Below are positions 7,101 to 10,934 of a DNA stretch of 10,934 nt, one piece after another (position 1 is the stretch's first letter; every line of letters begins with the position of its first letter). The stretch lies in assembly GCA_028565635.1 (NCBI GenBank), contig JAOXYB010058191.1, forward strand, positions 1-10,934. The letters run 5' to 3'. A program made the position numbers and the translations under genes. The notes beneath the pieces were generated by a model. The model searched no databases. It was not told the origin of the DNA and worked only from the letters and a program-made list of their open reading frames with translations. The DNA is from Phoronis ovalis (taxonomy: Eukaryota > Phoronida > Phoronidae).

Positions 7101-8161
7101 AGAATGATGTAATTATAAACAGGATATACTGAAAATAGTAAATGCATGAAAATACCAGCATAAAATATTATAAATTAAAGGATAGGCTATAGATAGGCAA
7201 CAAATTCTAGCTGATGTTTTTTTTGAAAAGATTGGTCTTTAAATGAGTCAAAGAAGTAGGTGTATTACACTGTCACTTTTGTATGGTCAAGGCTTTTCTG
7301 ATATTGTCTGTGAATAAGATGCCATCCACTGCTTTGGAAAAGGTTGTCACTATGTGTTGTATTTTTGGGATTTTATTAATGATTGTATACACATATTGTT
7401 ATTAATGATTGTATACACATATTGTAATTAGGACCTCTATCTTGTATGTGTATGTATTAGTCTTCTGTAACAGGTAAAGGTTTTCAGTTTTACATTGTTT
7501 AATATTATTTCCAATAGATGGTTTTAGTAATGTATTACCGTTCATTATACCTAGCCATTAAAAAAAAATTCATTAGTTTTGGTAAGAAATGAAAATGAGA
7601 TCACAGAGTGGCTAAACTTACCTGATACTAGGCAGTTATTCATGTGATACAGTTGCAATTGTAGACTCGTGAAACTAAATGGTCGGTAATGCAAGAGACC
7701 CTGCTTTAGCAAAGGCCCTTACCTGACTTGTTTGAAGTCTTTTCTTAACTATACGTTAAAAAGTAGATTTGCTCAAGTCCTCGATTTTTTTATTGTATCT
7801 TTTTATTTTGATTACTGAGGTATACTTCTGTGGTAAATAAAACAAGTTGATTTGCCTGTTTACTATGTATACTGTAAATCAAGCAAATCAAAAGAAACTT
7901 ATTTTTAGTGGAATAATTAAACACATAGATATAAAAAAATATTTGAAAATCCACAAGGACTTAAGCAAGTCTAATTAAAAAGGAAGGTTTATTTTCTTCA
8001 TGATCTTTCTTGTTTTCAGAGTATCTGTTAGTCGACGAACATTTGGTCCAAGTAACGTCAGTGTGTACGCATGGCTTACGGCGACATCACATCTCACGAA
8101 AAACATTTGGTCGATGGCTGTAGCGCAGCACCAGTTTTACTTAGATAGAAAACAAAGCAAG
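1051..8161 (+). CDS. FRMD4: FRMD4-type FERM-domain scaffold gene, internal part (spliced, partial at both ends)
   Basis: Six exons (1051-1130, 1532-1615, 2103-2168, 2819-2876, 3660-3823, 8020-8161) join into 198 open codons. Recognised from diagnostic strings shared with FRMD4A/FRMD4B: GHYKKLAGQTRG, IVEGLPTYGIHYYEVKDK, PWWLGLSWKGI, WRQLENLYFR, RRTFG and QHQFYLDRKQSK. Residues 1 to about 93 form FERM lobe F2 (helical, acyl-CoA-binding-protein-like). About 94 to 198 form lobe F3 (PH-like), ending in its C-terminal helix. Known for the family: a membrane and junction scaffold that binds cytohesin Arf-GEFs and Par-3 and affects epithelial polarity. Drosophila Stepping stone is, as I recall, the related cytohesin adaptor. 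Lobe F1, the initiator ATG and the C-terminal coiled-coil/Ser-rich region are outside the window. All introns are GT-AG. Assignment to A or B is not meaningful if this is an invertebrate. The family call is firm; the function here is inferred by homology. Confidence 0.88.
1131..1531 (+). other. FRMD4: Intron (401 nt)
   Basis: GT-AG intron between FRMD4 exons a and b. AT-rich, with no further structure that I can support. Confidence 0.85.
1532..1615 (+). CDS. FRMD4: FRMD4 exon b: FERM lobe F2
   Basis: 84 nt between the acceptor atctctttcag and the donor GTAAGT; phase 2 in and phase 2 out. It encodes DDEAAKKHLKKLPLLPTSAL and then REHPSIQY. The LPxLPTxALxEHPS block is typical of the F2 lobe of FRMD4 proteins. 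The last two bases (TG) complete a Cys codon with the next exon. The intron to the next exon is 487 nt. Confidence 0.88.
1616..2102 (+). other. FRMD4: Intron (487 nt)
   Basis: GT-AG intron between exons b and c. It contains no recognisable coding or repeat feature. Confidence 0.85.
2103..2168 (+). CDS. FRMD4: FRMD4 exon c: FERM lobe F2
   Basis: 66 nt after the acceptor ctttgtatttcag, ending at the donor GTAAGT. Phase 2 in and out. It encodes CEDQVIGHYKKLAGQTRGLS followed by IV. The HYKKLxGQTRG motif is one of the most conserved strings of FRMD4A/B and was the main identification anchor. The split AA codon is completed to Asn by the next exon. Confidence 0.9.
2169..2818 (+). other. FRMD4: Intron (650 nt)
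   Basis: GT-AG intron between exons c and d, very AT-rich. The 62-codon open frame on the minus strand (2177-2365) has low-complexity composition and no support. Confidence 0.85.
2819..2876 (+). CDS. FRMD4: FRMD4 exon d: FERM F2/F3 boundary
   Basis: 58 nt after the acceptor ggtcttgttttttag, ending at GTGAG (2877). Phase 2 in, phase 0 out. It encodes NYLNIVEGLPTYGIHYYEVK with the first residue split. The VExLPTYGxHYxxVKD block closes lobe F2 and enters the first F3 strand. The donor (AAG|GTGAGA) is good. Confidence 0.9.
2940..2970. repeat. 13-bp tandem duplication
   Basis: ttgtatcttacag occurs at 2940-2952 and 2953-2965, with a partial third copy (ttgta). It is a simple slippage-type repeat within an intron. 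Confidence 0.85.
3261..3450. mobile_element. CpG-richer block, possible short transposable-element remnant
   Basis: About 3291-3450 carries seven CpG dinucleotides, against roughly two in the preceding 400 bases and none that I see in the following 200. It contains gaggcgctaga, catcgggg and gcgcccttttttg. A 9-nt inverted pair with one mismatch (gcacctctt at 3266-3274, aagaggcgc at 3318-3326) lies at its left side. The contrast suggests an inserted element still rich in CpG within a CpG-depleted genome. The family is not recognised and the ends are uncertain. Confidence 0.35.
3660..3823 (+). CDS. FRMD4: FRMD4 exon e: first half of FERM lobe F3
   Basis: 164 nt after the acceptor gtttgttgcag, ending at GTGAGT (3824). 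Phase 0 in, phase 2 out. It encodes DKNNVPWWLGLSWKGIAQYD, then a loop HNDKRVPRRV, then FPWRQLENLYFRDRKFSIEY and HDPK plus a split Arg. These are the early beta strands of the PH-like F3 lobe. The donor lies exactly at the loop after HDPKR, and the three downstream acceptors (4334, 5630, 8020) all continue at the same phase. This exon is therefore the branching point for the alternative isoforms. Confidence 0.92.
3824..4333 (+). other. FRMD4: Intron segment before the alternative exon
   Basis: 510 nt between the donor at 3824 and the strong acceptor at 4333. Both strands carry open frames of 60-85 codons here, the longest being a minus-strand frame running about 4045-3809. None matches a family I know. 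It may be chance or an eroded insertion. Confidence 0.55.
4300..4333 (+). promoter_or_regulatory. Strong polypyrimidine tract and 3' splice site
   Basis: From about 4304 to 4329 the plus strand is almost all T/C (ctttcatttc followed by a run of T and gtctcc), ending aatag at 4333. It looks stronger than the acceptors of several constitutive exons here. It is the main reason the 4334 reading frame is treated as an exon. Confidence 0.6.
4334..4460 (+). CDS. FRMD4: Candidate alternative terminal exon of FRMD4 (basic tail, stop TAG)
   Basis: The acceptor is excellent: about 28 nt of nearly pure pyrimidine, then ccaatag (4333). Joined to the exon ending at 3823, the frame continues as R-VNNPYVSHKLAQRLATKKR, then IEHLPVKHDFYFHATLRTKS, C, Q and TAG at 4458-4460. 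The 41-residue tail is basic (8 Lys/Arg, 4 His, 2 acidic). A protein made from it would lose the last F3 strands, the F3 helix and everything downstream. An AATAAA lies 237 nt past the stop. Two other readings are possible. A weak donor CA|GTAGTG at 4457 would make it a 123-nt phase-2/2 cassette. A donor GAA|GTAAGG at 4612 would make it a 278-nt poison exon. I do not recognise the tail peptide in known FRMD4 proteins. Splice strength is seen; usage is inferred. Confidence 0.5.
4697..4702 (+). terminator. Candidate intronic polyadenylation signal AATAAA
   Basis: A canonical AATAAA lies 237 nt downstream of the TAG of the 4334 exon. It is followed within 15-40 nt by a G/T-rich stretch (ctgtagtatgtagttggagttt), the usual arrangement of a cleavage site. 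In an AT-rich intron the hexamer alone is weak evidence. Its position after a stop-containing exon with a strong acceptor raises the likelihood of an alternative last exon. Confidence 0.35.
5106..5120. repeat. Perfect 15-bp palindrome with one central base
   Basis: tagcaac-a-gttgcta. Its left flank read on the minus strand (gttgctatgg) resembles a half of an RFX X-box, but the arrangement is not a proper X-box. No function is claimed. Confidence 0.5.
5630..5734 (+). CDS. FRMD4: Candidate symmetric acidic cassette exon of FRMD4
   Basis: 105 nt between the acceptor gtgtgtacag (5629) and the strong donor ACA|GTAAGT (5735). Phase 2 in and out, so inclusion adds exactly 35 residues between HDPKR and VSVSRRTFG. 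It encodes IVQSLSSFNLYEDAIQESLE, then DFDDLSDAISDPTT and a split Gln. There are 9 acidic residues and no Lys or Arg. The insertion falls in a loop between F3 strands, absent from human FRMD4A/B as I remember them. The Ser/Thr and acidic runs would suit a phosphoregulated linker, but that is inference. The open frame, clean borders and codon-like composition make it a convincing exon. Confidence 0.75.
5735..7763 (+). other. FRMD4: Long intron segment
   Basis: About 2 kb of AT-rich intron between the acidic cassette and the palindromic element. The 121-codon minus-strand frame at 6702-7067 is a hydrophobic, AT-driven open stretch without recognisable homology. It contains the 26-bp tandem duplication at 7373-7424. 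No exon was found. Confidence 0.7.
7373..7424. repeat. Exact 26-bp tandem duplication
   Basis: Two identical adjacent units, each ttattaatgattgtatacac plus atattg (7373-7398 and 7399-7424). Identity of the copies suggests a recent event, or an assembly duplication. Confidence 0.95.
7764..7973. mobile_element. Palindromic MITE-like element with TA target duplication
   Basis: The terminal inverted repeats are gatttgctcaagtcct (7766-7781) and aggacttaagcaagtc (7956-7971), matching at 14 of 16 positions. Both ends are flanked by TA (7764-7765 and 7972-7973), the target duplication of Tc1/mariner-type elements. The 206-bp interior is non-coding and contains a second, concentric hairpin. The midpoints of outer and inner repeats coincide within a base or so. 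This fits a non-autonomous Tc1/mariner MITE. The family name is unknown and the autonomous partner is not in the window. Confidence 0.55.
7847..7891. repeat. Central hairpin of the palindromic element
   Basis: ttgatttgcctgtttac (7847-7863) pairs with gtaaatcaagcaaatcaa (7874-7891) around a 10-nt loop, with one mismatch and one bulge. The motif gatttgc recurs in both the hairpin arms and the left terminal repeat. Confidence 0.8.
7969..8019 (+). promoter_or_regulatory. FRMD4: Branch-point candidate and 3' splice site of exon f
   Basis: The pyrimidine tract gtttattttcttcatgatc and tttcttgttttcag precedes exon f. The sequence ctaat at 7971-7975 fits a branch point 45 nt upstream of the AG, and it overlaps the right edge and TA flank of the palindromic element. 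Branch-point use is inferred. Confidence 0.4.
8020..8161 (+). CDS. FRMD4: FRMD4 exon f: end of FERM lobe F3
   Basis: 142 nt after the acceptor cttgttttcag, ending AAG|GTAAGC. Phase 2 in, phase 0 out. It encodes VSVSRRTFGPSNVSVYAWLT, then ATSHLTKNIWSMAVAQHQFY and LDRKQSK. RRTFG begins the later F3 strands, and IWxMAxxQHQFYLDRKQSK is the C-terminal F3 helix of FRMD4. The human gene, as I recall, also has an exon border right after QSK. The exon carries about nine CpG dinucleotides in 142 nt, noticeably more than the other exons and the surrounding introns. Confidence 0.92.
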
Positions 8162-10523
8162 GTAAGCCAACTGTTCGCTTGAAACATCCAATTGTTTCAA
8201 AGCAGAAAGGAAATATCATGTATGCATGAATAATACTATTACTGTACAAATTTTGTATTATCTGTGCTTTTGTGGCATAACTGTTTCCCCCAGTTCTCTG
8301 ATCATGGTTTTGTGACAGTAGTTGTAATAAATACCAAAAGATGGCACTATATCTCCATACATGCAGTATGTGCACGTTCTACACCAAACAGTACTATTAA
8401 TTATCAAAATCCAAAAATTAAAAATTAAAAAAATGTAATTACAGTTTCACTGAAATTGCTCAAAAAATGTGCAAAAGTGTTTACTAGCATTAACTTTTAA
8501 CAAATGTGTTGATATTTTATGGTGTCAGAGGTAACATGCTAATTATTGAACCACAGATCAAATTTCCAGGTAACATTGGTATATGATCATCAGTACTAAT
8601 TGTGGATAATAAAATATGGTAAAAACTGGGCTATACACTACTGTGCCTACCATAACCTAACACTAATAATGTTATGGACTAAACATAAGCTCCAATAGTA
8701 GTAATTCAGAACAAATGTACAAGTCAACCAGATGAATTTGATTTACTGGACTGTGAGAATATTTTTTTATATTGTGTTTGATTTTATAATAGCCAGCTGT
8801 TAAATCTGAACTCCAGTTTAAAGATATTTGTTTAAGGTGAATGGAACAGATACAGTTCTGGTACTATTGTTTTTGGGTATGCAAGGTGCTTTATAAGAGC
8901 TGAGTCCCATATGCCAGTATGTACAACAAGTGGGATTTACATGCACATTGTGATTTGGCTAGGAATATCTCTAATTTTATGACTAATTGTGCATATATGC
9001 TCACATTCTGTAAATTGGTACTATAAATGCTCTTACAGAGAGGAATTGTTGAAATATGACCACAGTTGCTTTTAATACATCAAGAACAGGGTGAACAGCA
9101 GTGTTTTGGATCTATATAGCATTTGTGAAGCCATTATTTGTAATAGTGTAGACACTTTTAATTGTTTTAATTGATGTTATTTCTGAGGAAGAATTCAAAT
9201 GCTTTGATTGTTTACAGTTAACTACATACTAAGAACATCTAATGAGAGTGATAATAGGAAACTGACCCATTCCTGGAGGAAGTAATTTGTGGCTGTCTAG
9301 ACCTGTGATAATGTATTTGAAGCTGTAGTAATTTTCTGTCATAACCATATATCAGCAGGATTATGAAAGCACTCATTAAAAATAGATTAAGGGGGTGATT
9401 ACTTTTCACTTTAAGAAACAACAGCAGGATTGTGCATGTCATGATTGTTTTGGATTTTAGTTGCAAATGATGTGTTGCTGTTTTATAACATCAGCTACTT
9501 TATCATTAGGCATTTGTCAACCCTACTTGAACTAGATGCTGAATAATTTATTGGACATGAAGTTATTATTAAAGTATTTACTTAACTTATTTATTTACAT
9601 TTTTGCTGCATCACTGATCAAATAATTTCATTAAATTACCTTGCTGGTTAGACTTCGTAAATAACAAGAAGCAGGCTGAGGGAGATAGTGGTCACATTTA
9701 TTGCTAGGACAATAAGATGTTTGCAGTGTACTTGGAATTGGAAAGGAACTGTAGATGACTGTACTGGACTTCCTATTGTTTTTCTTCTCAGCAGGACTGA
9801 AATTGCAAAATTGAATCATCTTGTTATGGGCTTGTGACAGTGTTTGTCTAGGAGTAGAGTTTTCATATTCATTAGATGATTTTTTAAAGGCAACCAAACT
9901 ATATTTGCCTTTATGACAGTAAATCAATTTGATGTTAGCCTGGATAGAAATGTACAAATTACTGATGTGGAAAATTAAACTAAGATATACTACGAGGTTT
10001 GTCAGGGACAGAATCTACATTCACATTTGCAGTTCAAGTTTAGAGTGATTACCAAAGGAAAATTCTGAGATTTGCTATACTATCAATTTTGTTTTGGTGC
10101 CATGAAAGATTAAACAAACTTGTTAACAACATCTACAAACCCAAACATACCAACCATCTGAAGAATACCACAGCAAGTAAAAATAAACAGTTGTTTGAGT
10201 ACCTTGGAATCTATACCTGAGGTTTTTTTAATTCAGTATAGACTCAGTTGCACAAGCTGGTTTTGTTTGGTTTGCTGTTGTTTCCGTATCTTCCGCAAGT
10301 ACTTGACATAGCTTTCCTCAGTAGAATAGGTTTATACTGTGCTGGAAACTAACATTCTCCAGAAAAAATATTTGGATGACTTTATGGCACAGAGATTTTT
10401 TCTTGGCTAAAAGGAATGTTTGTGATTTATTTGGGCAAGAAAGGATATTTTATGCATTTGTGCCAAATACTGAGGTGGATGTACGGTCGATTTTTGTGTA
10501 GAAACTAACTAAAGTAGAACAAG
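8162..10523 (+). other. FRMD4: Long FRMD4 intron, 5' part
   Basis: After the donor GTAAGC at 8162 no continuation exon of FRMD4 could be found. In the vertebrate proteins the next piece contains an RSLxEIAxDLTE-like string, which was looked for. Minus-strand open frames at 8094-8375, 9239-9466 and 9631-9957 lack recognisable homology and are taken as chance. A short hairpin (ccataac 8650-8656, gttatgg 8671-8677) is present. No other structure is supported. Confidence 0.65.
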
Positions 10524-10709
10524 ATGCATACAGAGTTTGTTAACTCAGATAAAACACTGACTGAAAATAACAATGTTGACATTTCTAAAGATGGTATTAG
10601 CAGTTATGAGATACTTCCCAAGGTGAAAATATTTCCGTATTTAGCAAACTTAAAGGAAAAGTCAACAAAGATGACTAAATTAATGGTGACATCTTTCCTG
10701 TCTGAGGCA
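10524..10709 (+). CDS. Weak candidate alternative first coding exon
   Basis: An ATG in a good invertebrate-style context (aacaagATG) opens 62 codons beginning MHTEFVNSDKTLTENNNVDI and ending TSFLSEA at a strong donor GCA|GTAAGT (10710). An in-frame TAG lies three codons upstream (10515), so it cannot be a simple internal coding exon unless an acceptor lies between 10518 and 10523. The exit phase is 0, the same as that after QSK of FRMD4 exon f. It could therefore start a FERM-less isoform of the same gene. The peptide is hydrophilic, Ser/Thr/Lys-rich and not recognised. A chance open frame of this length is quite possible in this window. Confidence 0.22.
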
Positions 10710-10934
10710 GTAAGTTCTTATCTTTTGGTTTCTTGATCTTTTGTTACATCTTTTCCTTATTTGTTCTATTATAAGGTGTGTCATTTTTTGGCATGCCTTC
10801 TTCGAAGTCCAAAGCAGCCCATAGGAATGCCGATGTTTTTGTTACAGATTCATATGAAAACTAGATAGCCTTTTAGCAAAGGCAGGGTTGCTCATATTGG
10901 CTTTTGTGAACGTTAAATGACCTCCAAATTACCT
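10710..10934 (+). other. Unassigned sequence to the window edge
   Basis: No exon seen. A 6-bp-stem hairpin (gcctttTAGCaaaggc, 10868-10883) lies near the edge. Presumably FRMD4 intron continuing to the right. Confidence 0.5.

Noticed and set aside
8000-8182. Open frame starting with ATG at 8000 as an independent 60-residue protein
   Set aside because: It is FRMD4 exon f read together with flanking intron; the acceptor at 8019 and donor at 8162 define the real coding part.
8445-8500. Acceptor-like attacag followed by a TEIAQKM reading resembling the next FRMD4 segment
   Set aside because: From the required phase 0 the frame reads two residues and then TGA; the resemblance occurs only in another frame and is short.
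9631-9957. 108-codon minus-strand open frame
   Set aside because: No known family, no conserved-looking motif; consistent with chance in a 2.8-kb intron scanned in six frames.
1-10934. Bacterial defence system, CRISPR array, phage or viral element
   Set aside because: All recognised coding sequence is a spliced animal cytoskeletal scaffold; no such genes or arrays are visible on either strand.

Overview
The window is animal nuclear DNA. It is AT-rich, the recognisable coding sequence is cut into short pieces with canonical GT-AG borders, and no bacterial-style operon or ribosome-binding sites are seen. Joined in frame, the pieces encode the middle and end of a FERM domain that I recognise as the FRMD4A/FRMD4B (GRSP1) family, the cytohesin-adaptor scaffolds of epithelial junctions and cortex. 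The peptide differs clearly from the vertebrate paralogues as I remember them, so an invertebrate with a single FRMD4-type gene is the best guess. I cannot name the species.

Layout: 1-1050 is intron with a degenerate about 30-bp tandem repeat at its left edge. Constitutive exons lie at 1051-1130, 1532-1615, 2103-2168, 2819-2876, 3660-3823 and 8020-8161. Together they give 594 nt, or 198 codons in one open frame, covering FERM lobe F2 and lobe F3. Lobe F1 and the start codon lie to the left of the window. The coiled-coil and C-terminal part lies to the right.

The 4.2-kb intron between 3823 and 8020 is the most interesting region. It holds two further exon candidates with the same phase (2) and therefore the same insertion point in the F3 lobe. 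The first is at 4334, behind a very strong pyrimidine tract. It encodes a basic 41-residue tail, a stop and a downstream AATAAA, so it looks like an alternative last exon. The second, 5630-5734, is a symmetric 105-nt cassette encoding 35 strongly acidic residues. The same intron ends in a 206-bp palindromic, TA-flanked MITE-like element only 48 nt upstream of the next splice acceptor.

From 8162 to the right edge the sequence is one long intron as far as I can tell. One weak candidate alternative first exon sits at 10524-10709. No tRNA, rRNA, CRISPR, viral or bacterial feature was seen.
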